Shown: positions 9,067 through 17,826 of the stretch, piece after piece
Layout of the letters: each line of letters opens with the position of its first letter
How positions within the stretch are numbered: position 1 is the stretch's first letter
The notes under the pieces: model-generated
What the model was told of the DNA's origin: nothing
Seen by the model: only the letters and a program-made list of their open reading frames with translations
Databases searched by the model: none
Origin: Eubacterium ventriosum
Lineage (GTDB): Bacteria; Bacillota; Clostridia; Lachnospirales; Lachnospiraceae
Assembly (NCBI RefSeq): GCF_025150745.1
Contig: NZ_CP102282.1
Location: 569,501-633,500 of the forward strand
Reading direction: 5' to 3'
Length of the DNA stretch: 64,000 nucleotides
Translations under genes and position numbers: made by a program

Positions 9067-10549
9067 ACTTGGAGAAATATTTAACATGGCATTTGTTGTG
9101 GTGTTTTACATGATAAGTGTACTTGTAGTAGGGAATATGATTACAGGCTCATATATTGCATCATTATTATCTGTTCCTGTTTTTGTGCTTATTGCCTTTG
9201 CAATGAGTAAACAATACCTATGGCTTGATAGAATTAATCTTAAAGTTACATGGGCAGTAATTCAGGTACTTTCAGCAATTTTAATGGTGTATATGGCATT
9301 TGCACTGGAAGTTAACCTATCCTGGGACTGGGGTGGATTAATTAAGAATGCAACTAATGTAGTATTTCATAATCAATTGCTATATGAGCAGGATGTGGCA
9401 AGATATCCTAATAATGAGTTCTGGTTAGCTTTTTTAGTTATATTATTTAAGATTGTAAGAATGATTTATGCATCAGCAACCATTGAAACATTTAAAACAG
9501 TATCAATTGTTGTAAGTTGCGTATTTGTTCAGTTAACAATATTTTTTATTCACAAAACAGCAAAGCTTGTATGGAATGAAAAGAAGGCTTTTGTTGTTGG
9601 AATCATAACTGTATGTTGCCTTCCATTGTATTTGTATGCAATGTTTGCATATACTGATACATCAGGAATGCTATTAGCAATTCTTATGTTGTATTTCTAT
9701 ATTAAATATAATAAAACAGACGGAAGGGCAAATATAGCTTATATCATTTTAATTGGAATTGTTGCTGGAATTTCTTACAAAATTAAAGTGACAATATTCA
9801 TACTTTTTATGGCTATGATTTGCGAATTGTTCTTAAATCTTAAAGATGCTAAGCAAATAAAGAAGTTTGTAATGTTTGTTGTAATAGCAATGGTTGGAGT
9901 TGTGGCAGTTGTAAGTGCATCAAATAAAGTGATTTCAAGTCAGTTTGAAATTAGTGAAGAAGTGGAAGATGCAAATGAATTTCCACTTACACATTGGGTT
10001 ATGATGGCATTAGGGGAAACCGGCGGATATTGTGAAGAGGACGTTTCATATACAAAAAGTTTTCCTACATACGAAGAAAAAAATAAAGCAGACATAAAAG
10101 AGATTAAAAAGCGTGTAAGGGAAAAAGGCAAAGCAGGTTTGATAGAGCATATATGTTATACAAAGCTTAAAAGAACCTGGGGAGACAGTTGTTTGGCAGG
10201 TGATGATTATGCCGGCAGATTTCCTGTAGACGAGAATGGAATATGGCAAAGAGTATTTACTTTTCATGGCAGTGACCATTGGATAGGTTTAATTTATTCA
10301 TGGCTATATTATATTGTACTTATTGTCGGAATATTGTTATCGGGAATCTTTGCAATAAGAAGAACTAATGAACAGCAGAAAATGCTTGTTTTAAGGATAG
10401 CGTTGTTTGGAATTATTTTATTCCTGTCAATTTGGGAATGCAATTCCAGATATCTTGTGGCATTTATACCGGTTCTGATTATGACATCGGTAGATGGTAT
10501 ATTTATGACAAGAGAGAAAATTAAAAATAAAAAATTGAGAATACAATAA
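9059..10549 (+). CDS. Multi-pass membrane protein, GT-C/PMT-like glycosyltransferase
   Basis: The product has about 496 residues with roughly 11-13 membrane segments. An early external loop carries acidic residues (LEVNLSWDWGG), and a motif near PNNEFWLAFLVILFK resembles the first loop of lipid-phosphate-dependent sugar transferases. A further upstream in-frame ATG at 8981 exists, but GGAG at 9048-9051 fits the start at 9059, giving a normal overlap with the preceding gene. The family call is from topology and loop composition only. It probably transfers a sugar from a polyprenyl phosphate onto an envelope polymer. Confidence 0.65.
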   Translation: MNKLGEIFNMAFVVVFYMISVLVVGNMITGSYIASLLSVPVFVLIAFAMSKQYLWLDRINLKVTWAVIQVLSAILMVYMAFALEVNLSWDWGGLIKNATNVVFHNQLLYEQDVARYPNNEFWLAFLVILFKIVRMIYASATIETFKTVSIVVSCVFVQLTIFFIHKTAKLVWNEKKAFVVGIITVCCLPLYLYAMFAYTDTSGMLLAILMLYFYIKYNKTDGRANIAYIILIGIVAGISYKIKVTIFILFMAMICELFLNLKDAKQIKKFVMFVVIAMVGVVAVVSASNKVISSQFEISEEVEDANEFPLTHWVMMALGETGGYCEEDVSYTKSFPTYEEKNKADIKEIKKRVREKGKAGLIEHICYTKLKRTWGDSCLAGDDYAGRFPVDENGIWQRVFTFHGSDHWIGLIYSWLYYIVLIVGILLSGIFAIRRTNEQQKMLVLRIALFGIILFLSIWECNSRYLVAFIPVLIMTSVDGIFMTREKIKNKKLRIQ

Positions 10550-10552
10550 ATA

Positions 10553-10616
10553 AAACTCCCAATAAAAGGTTTGAACGGTAGATGTTCTATACAACCTGTT
10601 TGTTGGGAGTTTTTGT
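10553..10616. terminator. Bidirectional terminator between convergent genes
   Basis: AAACTCCCAA and TTGGGAGTTT arms, extended inward by AGGTT/AACCT, are followed by TTTTTG on the plus strand and an A/T-rich tail on the minus strand. It serves the tarIJ operon and the convergent GtrB-like gene. Confidence 0.8.
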
Positions 10617-10621
10617 TATGT

Positions 10622-11563
10622 TTATTTATCTTTTTTGATTTCTAAGCCATTAGTTGTTTCAGATACAATGTATCTTGGACGTAACTGGATTTCTTCATAT
10701 ATTTTAGAAATATAATATCCGATAATTCCAAGGCTGAACATTAATATTCCACCAATGATAAGCATTAGAAGTATTACGGTTGTAAATCCTTCCAAAGAAT
10801 ATCCAAGGAAATATTTTACTATTGAATATACACCAAATATTACTGCAAAGATGAAGAATATTATTCCACATCCTGTTACTAGCTGCATTGGAGCAGCTGA
10901 AAAAGAAGTAATATTGTTAATTGCATACTTAACAAGTGATTTGAAAGACCATTTGGACTCGCCAAGTTCTCTTTCCTGAACATCAAATTCAACGTAAGCT
11001 GTTTTATATCCTACCCATGATGAAAGTGCACGGAAGAATACGTGTCTTTCAGGAAGTGCAAGGAATGAATCAACTACCTTACGGTCCAGTAATTTAAAGT
11101 CTGATGCACGGGACATATCAATTCCTGTGGAACCACTTATAATATTGTAAAAAGTCTTTACAAACATCTTATGTATAAAGCTTTCTTTTCCACGTGAAGC
11201 CTTAACACCTTCCACAACTTCGAAACCTTCTGTCCAAAGCTTATACATTTCCAAAATTGTTTTTGGTGGATGTTGCAGATCACAATCCATAACTACACAA
11301 CAATCACCGCTTGCATGTTCAAGACCTGCAAATACTGCGCCTTCCTTTCCAAAGTTACGGGAAAAACATACACCCTTAATATTCTTATTATTAGCTGAAG
11401 CATTAACTATTTCTTCCCATGTTGTATCTTTTGAACCGTCATTTACAAAAATAATTTCATACTCAATATTGTTTTCCGACAAAAGAGATGAAACTACTTC
11501 TGCAGTCTTGTGAATCATCGCCCCCTCATTGTATGCAGGGATAACCACTGAAAGTAAACTCAT
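10622..11563 (-). CDS. GtrB-like polyprenyl-phosphate glycosyltransferase
   Basis: A 313-residue protein with an N-terminal DPM1-type GT2 domain (LSVVIPAYNEG, IIFVNDGSKDTT, FSRNFGKEGAV, VMDCDLQHPP) and two C-terminal membrane segments (about residues 230-290). It ends with the typical YISKIYEEIQLRPRYIV. The family loads a sugar nucleotide's sugar onto undecaprenyl phosphate at the inner face of the membrane, for later use by GT-C enzymes. A second paralogue is at 22582. The flanking GT-C-like proteins are plausible users of its product. Confidence 0.88.
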   Translation of the reverse strand: MSLLSVVIPAYNEGAMIHKTAEVVSSLLSENNIEYEIIFVNDGSKDTTWEEIVNASANNKNIKGVCFSRNFGKEGAVFAGLEHASGDCCVVMDCDLQHPPKTILEMYKLWTEGFEVVEGVKASRGKESFIHKMFVKTFYNIISGSTGIDMSRASDFKLLDRKVVDSFLALPERHVFFRALSSWVGYKTAYVEFDVQERELGESKWSFKSLVKYAINNITSFSAAPMQLVTGCGIIFFIFAVIFGVYSIVKYFLGYSLEGFTTVILLMLIIGGILMFSLGIIGYYISKIYEEIQLRPRYIVSETTNGLEIKKDK

Positions 11564-11835
11564 ATCTCTACTCCTTTTGTAATGTAATAATATCGAAATA
11601 AACTGAAAAGTTTGATATTATCTGTTTTATTATGATAATCCTAAAGTAATATTTTATACTTTATAGAGAATAAATGCAAGTTATGTTGTAAGATTTGCAT
11701 ATAAGTTATATACAAGATTTATGGTAATGGGCATTAATTGAAGTTTGTATATTTTTATGGTAAACTTAAAAGTAATGTGTAAATGTAACACAGGAAGAAA
11801 ATAGAAAAATACAGAAAGGAAACATACATATTTAA
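11564..11835. other. Divergent intergenic region
   Basis: AT-rich sequence between the GtrB-like gene (minus) and the DUF6056-like gene (plus). On the plus strand TTGAAG (11739-11744), a 16-base spacer and TAAACT (11761-11766) with an upstream TG form an extended -10 promoter candidate. I see no repeat, RNA or small gene here. Confidence 0.4.
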
Positions 11836-13323
11836 ATGTATGATTTTGGGAGGATGAACAAAGTTAAAAAATGGCAATGGGGACTACTTTTTTTTGTACT
11901 ATGTGCATTATGCTTTTTGTATCCATACACAGGTGATGACTGGGCATGGGGAAGCAGCATAGGAATAGAAAGATTAAACACATGGTTCGATAATTATAGC
12001 GGACGTTATTTCGGCAATTTAATTGTACTTGCACTTACAAGATCAAATATTTTAAAGACAATTGTAATGTCAGCATGTATTACATTAATTGTCTGGATGA
12101 TTACAAAAACAAATGAAGGTAAGTGGCAGATGGCTACTTTGGTTACAATACTTATTTTTACTGCACCTAAGGCAGTTATAAGACAGAGTATTGTTTGGAC
12201 AGCCGGATTTTCAAATTATACTACATCCATTGTTCTTATTCTTTTGTACGGATTGTTTGTAAGAAATTTATTCATAGAAGATGGAAAGAAGCATTCTAAT
12301 GTATGGGCAATTCCAATGCTTATATTAGGATTTTTGACAACACTTATTGTAGAACACGTAACAATACTTGCAGTTATAATGGCAGTATATATTATTGCAT
12401 TTAATTTTATAAAAAACAGAAAAATAGAATTGTCTCACGTGGCATATTTCGTGGGAACAATTGCAGGGACAGCAACAATGTTTTCTAATTCTGTTTACTC
12501 GTCTATTGGAAGCGGAAGCGATGGTTACAGAACTGTCGGAGCAAGTGAAGGCGGAACATTGGAGAGAATTATAACTAATTACTTTGATGTAATTGGAAAA
12601 GAAATGATGTTTGATAATATTGTTTTGTGTGTTGTAATGGCAATTGTTGTATTAATAGCTTTTATTCAATACCATGACAAGCTAGAAAGTAACATGGCAA
12701 AGATTGTTTCATGTATTTCGTTAACATTGGTTATGGGAACATTGGTATATGGAATTGTAACAAGAGTTGATACAGAATGGATTTACAATTGGAAATATGG
12801 AAAGTATCTTGACGGCGTATTTAATGTTATTTTCTGGATTTCATTACTTGTACTTGTTTTAAGCCTTTTTAAGGATAAATATGTAAAGTACAGATTGTCT
12901 TTTATATTGGGATGCATAGCGTGTGTGTCAGGACCATTACTTATGGTTACACCAATTGGACCAAGATGTTTCTTTGCAACATTTGTTTTAACAATATGGT
13001 TTATTGCAGAAGTATGTAATCTGGTTAATATAAATGAGGATATATATGGTATCCTGACAAAAATGGAAATTGCAGCCCTTGTAATTGTTATGGGAATGCA
13101 GTTTGCAGTATATGCACCGATTTATAAAGCTGATAGAGCAAGACTTGATAAAGTAAGAAAAGCGGAAAGTGAAGGAAAATCAGAAGTTACTATTCAGAGA
13201 CTTCCTTATGAGGGATATATTCACGCACCATCACCTAGTGAGGAAATATGGGAATACAGATATAAGTTATTTTACAATATTTCACAGGACCTAAAGATTA
13301 AAGTGGTGGAACATAAATATTAA
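11836..13323 (+). CDS. DUF6056-like multi-pass membrane protein
   Basis: About 495 residues with a dozen hydrophobic segments. The N-terminal loop YPYTGDDWAWGS, followed by a basic/aromatic segment NYSGRYFGN, is typical of DUF6056-type Firmicutes proteins, which look like GT-C glycosyltransferases and lie near teichoic-acid genes. I recall this family from its motif, so the name is tentative. An alternative ATG at 11854 has GGGAGG directly against it with no spacing, so the first ATG is kept. Followed after 29 bases by a GT2-glycerophosphotransferase fusion. Confidence 0.65.
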   Translation: MYDFGRMNKVKKWQWGLLFFVLCALCFLYPYTGDDWAWGSSIGIERLNTWFDNYSGRYFGNLIVLALTRSNILKTIVMSACITLIVWMITKTNEGKWQMATLVTILIFTAPKAVIRQSIVWTAGFSNYTTSIVLILLYGLFVRNLFIEDGKKHSNVWAIPMLILGFLTTLIVEHVTILAVIMAVYIIAFNFIKNRKIELSHVAYFVGTIAGTATMFSNSVYSSIGSGSDGYRTVGASEGGTLERIITNYFDVIGKEMMFDNIVLCVVMAIVVLIAFIQYHDKLESNMAKIVSCISLTLVMGTLVYGIVTRVDTEWIYNWKYGKYLDGVFNVIFWISLLVLVLSLFKDKYVKYRLSFILGCIACVSGPLLMVTPIGPRCFFATFVLTIWFIAEVCNLVNINEDIYGILTKMEIAALVIVMGMQFAVYAPIYKADRARLDKVRKAESEGKSEVTIQRLPYEGYIHAPSPSEEIWEYRYKLFYNISQDLKIKVVEHKY

Positions 13324-13352
13324 AAATAGCAAAATAATGAAGGGGAAAATAA

Positions 13353-16178
13353 ATGAAAATTTCAGTAATTATTGCAGCTTATAATGCAGAAAAATATTTG
13401 GTAGAAACGTTGCAGAGTGTAGTTAATCAGACATTGGATGACTATGAAATCATTACAATAAATGATGGCTCTAAAGATGGAACACTGGATATATTAAAGG
13501 AATATGAGAAAGAATATCCTAATTTTACAGTAATAAGTAAAGAAAACGGCGGGGTGTCAGCTGCAAGAAATGATGGATTAAACGTGGCACAGGGTAAGTA
13601 TGTTTATTTCTATGATGCTGATGATATATTAGAATTGGAAGCCTTAGAGAAGATGTATGAGGCTGCTGAAAATAATAAGGCAGAGTTGGTAATTGCCGGA
13701 TATGATATGTTTGACCAGTATAAGACTACAGAAGTAAAAGAGTTGAACAGCTTACTTGAATTAGAGAAAATAGATAAATATGATACAGACATTTTAAAAA
13801 CATTCTCTTTAACAAACAAATTGTTTAGAAGAGATATAATAGAAAAATATAATTTAAGATTGCCACCAATATCTTATTCTGAAGATGGCGTTTTTTCAAT
13901 GAATTATGTTTATCATATCACTAAAATCACCGGATTGGAAATGGTAGTTACCCATTACAGAAGAATGATTGGTGACACTAATGCGGCAACACAGAATATA
14001 TCAGATTCTAAGGTGGAAGATTATATTGAAGCTCACAGACTTATTCTTCAGGCTGCAAGAGATAGTATATTAAGGGATTTTCCTAAATACAAATCCATTA
14101 ATCAGGTAAGAGCAGAAGATAAGGAATTAACAGAGTATTTAAATAGAATTATTTATAAAGAGTTAAATATTCTCATTAAGCAGTTTTATTCAAAATTCTG
14201 GTCTTTGAAAAAAAGCACAATTGAAAAAATTAAAGACGAAATCTTAGAAAAAATAGAAATCTTAGATTTACAGAATGCATCTTTGGTAGCCGACGAAAAC
14301 CCAGATATTTCTTTATATAATATTATTACAGATGAGGAAGAAATGAAGGAAAATGCATATTTTACAGCAGTATTATATGGCAAAGAAAATGATGAAGAAC
14401 AGTTTATTAAGTGCTTAGACAGTCTGGCTAACCAGAATCTTGTTGGGGTAAATATTATTTTACCTGAAAGTATGAAGAAAATAGTTGAGGACAATGACTG
14501 CTTCCAGAAAAATATGATTTTCATAGAGGCGCAGTCTGAAGAAGAGTTGTTTAGAAAAGCACTTGAGACAACTAAGACCAGATATATAACTTTTTGTGAT
14601 AGTAAGATTTTATATTCAAATAACACATTCAAATATGTGTTTAAGAGATTTATAAAGACTCATAAGGACTTTTTAATAGAACTTATTTATCATACTAATT
14701 TCAATGAGCCACAGCCTGTTTATTTAAACAGAATAGCTCAGGAATCAGTTATGAATGAAGTTGGATATAATGATAATCTTTGCATGGATTATACATTGGC
14801 AAACAAGTTCTTTGATGTGTATTTTGTCCGTGAAATAATAACGGATGAAAAAGGAATAAAGGAACATATTGAAGATTTCTATAAAAAGGGTTGCTATACA
14901 TTCTTTAATGATGGCATAGTTCATTTTGATGGAAAAGAAAGAGAATTTATTTCTTTCATTGAACATGACGGAAGTACAGAATATATAAAAAAATATTTTG
15001 AAGATGCACAGGTTGACTTAAATAGTGAGGATTTGGCAATGAATCCGGGAGAAGCATTAGTTAAGTTACAGGACATTTCTAATTTTAAAGAGAAAACTTT
15101 TGTTAACAATGTAATTAAGTTTGCAATAGAAAGATACAAGACAAAGGAAGTGATAAACAGAACATTGTTTATCAGTGTTAGAAAGAACGGAGAGCTTGAA
15201 GGAAATGCCAAGGCTTTATATCCTTATGTAAAGGGTGATAAAGTGATTTTCGCTAAGCAGTTACCACATAATCCGTTACAGATATTAAAAGCTGTCAAAT
15301 TGATTTGTACAAGTAAAGTTATTGTAACAGATGATTATGTAAAATATTTAAGATATTTTGATTTAAAGCCTGAACAGAGAGTTATACAGTTGTGGCATGC
15401 CTGTGGAGCATTTAAGAAGTTTGGACAGAGAGGAACAAATTTGGAAATTAAGACAGACTTAGCAACTCATGCCCAGTACAATCTTGTGTCAGTAAGTGGT
15501 GCAGAAGTGCGACCTATTTATGCAGATGCTTTTGACGTTGACTTAAAGAAGGTTAAGGCTTTAGGCGTACCTAGAACAGATGAATTTTTTGATAAGGAAC
15601 TTATAGAACATAAGAGAGAGGCAATATATAAGGCATATCCTGAATTAAAGGGAAAATTTGTTATTATATACGCACCTACATTTAGAGATGAAGGCGAGGG
15701 AAGAAGTCAGTTTAATCCGAAGATTGATTTTGACAGATTATCAGAAAAACTGTTGCCTAACCAGCAGTTTATTATTTGTCCTCATCCGGTAATGAAGAAT
15801 GATATTGTGCCTAAGAAATACGACAATATTAAGGTTGTAAGAGATTTCTCAACAAACGATTTTATGTTTGTTTCAGATATGTTAATAACAGATTATTCTT
15901 CAGTTATTTTTGAGTATGCGTTATTAAAGAAGCCTATTGGATTCTTCTGTTATGATTTGGCCATATATGATAGAGGATTTTATTTGAATTATCCGGATGA
16001 CCTTCCGGGTGAAGTATATGAAAACCAGGAACAATTGGAAGAGTTTTTGCAAGATTCCGAAAATACAAAGTTAACAGAAAAGTACGATACATTTATTAAA
16101 AAATATATGTCAGGTTGTGACGGACACAGTTGTGAACGTTTGGCAGGTTTAATAAATTCATATGTGGGGAGAAAATAA
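13353..16178 (+). CDS. GT2 plus CDP-glycerol/ribitol phosphotransferase fusion (TagF-like)
   Basis: The 941-residue protein has an N-terminal GT2 domain (KISVIIAAYNAEKYLVETL; ITINDGSKDGT; GGVSAARNDG; FYDADD). A linker follows (about 270-600) with a second degenerate GT2-like stretch at NAYFTAVLYGKENDEEQF. A C-terminal glycerophosphotransferase domain carries LWHACGAFKKFG, APTFRD, CPHPVM and ITDYSSVIFEYALLKKP. The last domain polymerises polyol phosphate from CDP-glycerol or CDP-ribitol. The GT2 domain probably adds a sugar. Acts at the cytoplasmic membrane face. Its stop is directly followed by the next start. Which polyol it uses is unknown. Confidence 0.88.
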   Translation: MKISVIIAAYNAEKYLVETLQSVVNQTLDDYEIITINDGSKDGTLDILKEYEKEYPNFTVISKENGGVSAARNDGLNVAQGKYVYFYDADDILELEALEKMYEAAENNKAELVIAGYDMFDQYKTTEVKELNSLLELEKIDKYDTDILKTFSLTNKLFRRDIIEKYNLRLPPISYSEDGVFSMNYVYHITKITGLEMVVTHYRRMIGDTNAATQNISDSKVEDYIEAHRLILQAARDSILRDFPKYKSINQVRAEDKELTEYLNRIIYKELNILIKQFYSKFWSLKKSTIEKIKDEILEKIEILDLQNASLVADENPDISLYNIITDEEEMKENAYFTAVLYGKENDEEQFIKCLDSLANQNLVGVNIILPESMKKIVEDNDCFQKNMIFIEAQSEEELFRKALETTKTRYITFCDSKILYSNNTFKYVFKRFIKTHKDFLIELIYHTNFNEPQPVYLNRIAQESVMNEVGYNDNLCMDYTLANKFFDVYFVREIITDEKGIKEHIEDFYKKGCYTFFNDGIVHFDGKEREFISFIEHDGSTEYIKKYFEDAQVDLNSEDLAMNPGEALVKLQDISNFKEKTFVNNVIKFAIERYKTKEVINRTLFISVRKNGELEGNAKALYPYVKGDKVIFAKQLPHNPLQILKAVKLICTSKVIVTDDYVKYLRYFDLKPEQRVIQLWHACGAFKKFGQRGTNLEIKTDLATHAQYNLVSVSGAEVRPIYADAFDVDLKKVKALGVPRTDEFFDKELIEHKREAIYKAYPELKGKFVIIYAPTFRDEGEGRSQFNPKIDFDRLSEKLLPNQQFIICPHPVMKNDIVPKKYDNIKVVRDFSTNDFMFVSDMLITDYSSVIFEYALLKKPIGFFCYDLAIYDRGFYLNYPDDLPGEVYENQEQLEEFLQDSENTKLTEKYDTFIKKYMSGCDGHSCERLAGLINSYVGRK

Positions 16179-17198
16179 ATGGGAAAAAAGATATCTTTTG
16201 TAAGTTCAAAAAATAGAGGGATAACCCTTGATATGTTAGTAGTAAAGGACTTTTTCAGAGTAAATGATGAGAAAGTTGAATTTAAGGATGTGATTGCAAA
16301 TGAAAATGCAAAAAATTCCCTTGTAAAAAAAGGAAACATAAGCATAAGAAAGGAGTATTGCAAAAACAATACTGACATAATATGCGTTGACGGTTCAATT
16401 GCAGGAAAATTACCTAAGAATGCACCGGAAGGAAAGAGAGTTCTTATAGCAACACCTTATGATTACCAGTTTAAGGCAATTAATGAACATGACAAGGGAG
16501 CATTTAAGAAAAAGAATACGTATAAGAATTTTACACATATTATTGTAGGTTCACCTTTTGAAAAAGAGCTTTTGAAAAAATGCTATAATACACCGAAGTC
16601 AGAAATAATTGATCAGGTGTGTATGCCATACTCGTGGAGATTGAATCAGGAAGAATTTAAGAAAAAACATTATGATAAGTATTGTAAACATTATCCAATG
16701 TTAAAAGGCAAAAAGATTTTGGCAATATTATTAACTGGAGAGTTGGATGAAGATGAGGAAAATCCATATGCAGAAGTTAACTGGAATAAGATTTTTGATA
16801 ACTTAGATGATGACTGGATTATTTTTACTAACAGTGGGAAGCTGTTGGAGAATATGACTCATATAGGTTACGAACACAGAAACCAGTTTGTATATTCCAA
16901 TAGAACATTTGATACAAGAGAAGTATTATCATTTGCTGATTGTTTAGTAACAAATAGTGGATTGTATGCAACATATTTTGCAGTTAGACAGAAACCTATT
17001 TATTGCCTAAAATATACTAACTGTCAGTTTGAAAAATATATGAAGAGAAAGTTTTCAAATTTATACATTAAAAACGTTGAAGACATTGATATGACAAAAT
17101 TTTCAGAATTTACTTCAGAGAACGAAAAGTTTTGCAAATATTTCTCATATGATTGCGGTGAAAATCCATCAGCCAAGATATCTGAAATTTTTGAATAG
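16179..17198 (+). CDS. Divergent glycerophosphotransferase-like protein
   Basis: A 339-residue protein starting immediately after the preceding stop. The last 110 residues resemble the second half of TagF-type domains: SFADCLVTNSGLYATYFAVRQKPIYCL takes the place of the usual DVLITDYSSVIFEYALLKKPI. Thus the Thr-Asp-Tyr-Ser-Ser donor-binding motif is replaced by Thr-Asn-Ser-Gly. The N-terminal half (ISFVSSKNRGITLDMLVV) may be a degenerate GT-B domain. It could be an enzyme with changed donor specificity or a non-catalytic partner of the upstream fusion. I cannot name a function. Confidence 0.6.
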   Translation: MGKKISFVSSKNRGITLDMLVVKDFFRVNDEKVEFKDVIANENAKNSLVKKGNISIRKEYCKNNTDIICVDGSIAGKLPKNAPEGKRVLIATPYDYQFKAINEHDKGAFKKKNTYKNFTHIIVGSPFEKELLKKCYNTPKSEIIDQVCMPYSWRLNQEEFKKKHYDKYCKHYPMLKGKKILAILLTGELDEDEENPYAEVNWNKIFDNLDDDWIIFTNSGKLLENMTHIGYEHRNQFVYSNRTFDTREVLSFADCLVTNSGLYATYFAVRQKPIYCLKYTNCQFEKYMKRKFSNLYIKNVEDIDMTKFSEFTSENEKFCKYFSYDCGENPSAKISEIFE

Positions 17199-17226
17199 AA
17201 TATAGTAACAGGAAAGAGTAAGCATT

Positions 17227-17775
17227 ATGAATTTTTTTCAAAAATTAACAGGACATTTTTTAACAATAACACGCCATAGACATAAGGTTATTGCCCATTG
17301 CGCAAAGGCGGGAATATTGTGGCAGGGACTTAGACACGACCTGTCAAAATATACTCCAACTGAGTTTATCCCTGGAGTAAAATACTATATGGGAGATAGA
17401 AGTCCAAATGAAGGGGAAAGAATGGACAAGGGCTATTCTAAGGCATGGTTACATCATAAGGGACGTAACAGACATCATTTTGAATATTGGGTTGATTACA
17501 ATATGAAAAGTCATAAGAACGAACCTGTTGAAATGCCTTATAATTATGTAGCGGAAATGTACTGTGACAGACTGGCAGCAGGCAAAATATATAACGGTGA
17601 TAAATACAAACAGACTGATCCGTTAGAATATTTTGTCAGAAGAAAATCAAGTAGAATTATTCATCCAAAAACCAGTGATGAAATTGAAAAGCTACTTGTT
17701 ATAACTGCCAATGAGGGAGAAGATGCAGCATTTAAATGCATAAGACAGAAATTAAAAAGCCAGAAGAAAGTATAG
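17227..17775 (+). CDS. DUF5662 family protein
   Basis: A 182-residue soluble protein with many histidines in HD-like spacing: RHRHKVIAHCAK (18-29), RHDLSKY (37-43), WLHHKGRNRHHFEYW (75-89), then EMYCDRLAA. This pattern is that of DUF5662, an uncharacterised family probably binding metal. Function unknown. It is embedded in the glycosylation cluster with 28 bases before it and 51 after it, so it is likely in the operon. Confidence 0.75.
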   Translation: MNFFQKLTGHFLTITRHRHKVIAHCAKAGILWQGLRHDLSKYTPTEFIPGVKYYMGDRSPNEGERMDKGYSKAWLHHKGRNRHHFEYWVDYNMKSHKNEPVEMPYNYVAEMYCDRLAAGKIYNGDKYKQTDPLEYFVRRKSSRIIHPKTSDEIEKLLVITANEGEDAAFKCIRQKLKSQKKV

Positions 17776-17826
17776 TTGGTAATACCGACTATACTTTTTG
17801 TAAATATTTTTACGAGAGGGAGAAAG

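Noticed and set aside
13900-14640. 148-codon minus-strand frame at 14186-14632 in the first GT2-TagF fusion
   Set aside because: It has a biased serine/phenylalanine composition typical of the antisense of Lys/Glu-rich genes and no ribosome site.
17776-17826. TTG start giving 17 extra residues to the ricin-tailed protein
   Set aside because: ATG 17827 has a strong GAGGGAG site; the extra residues look like read-through of the intergenic sequence.
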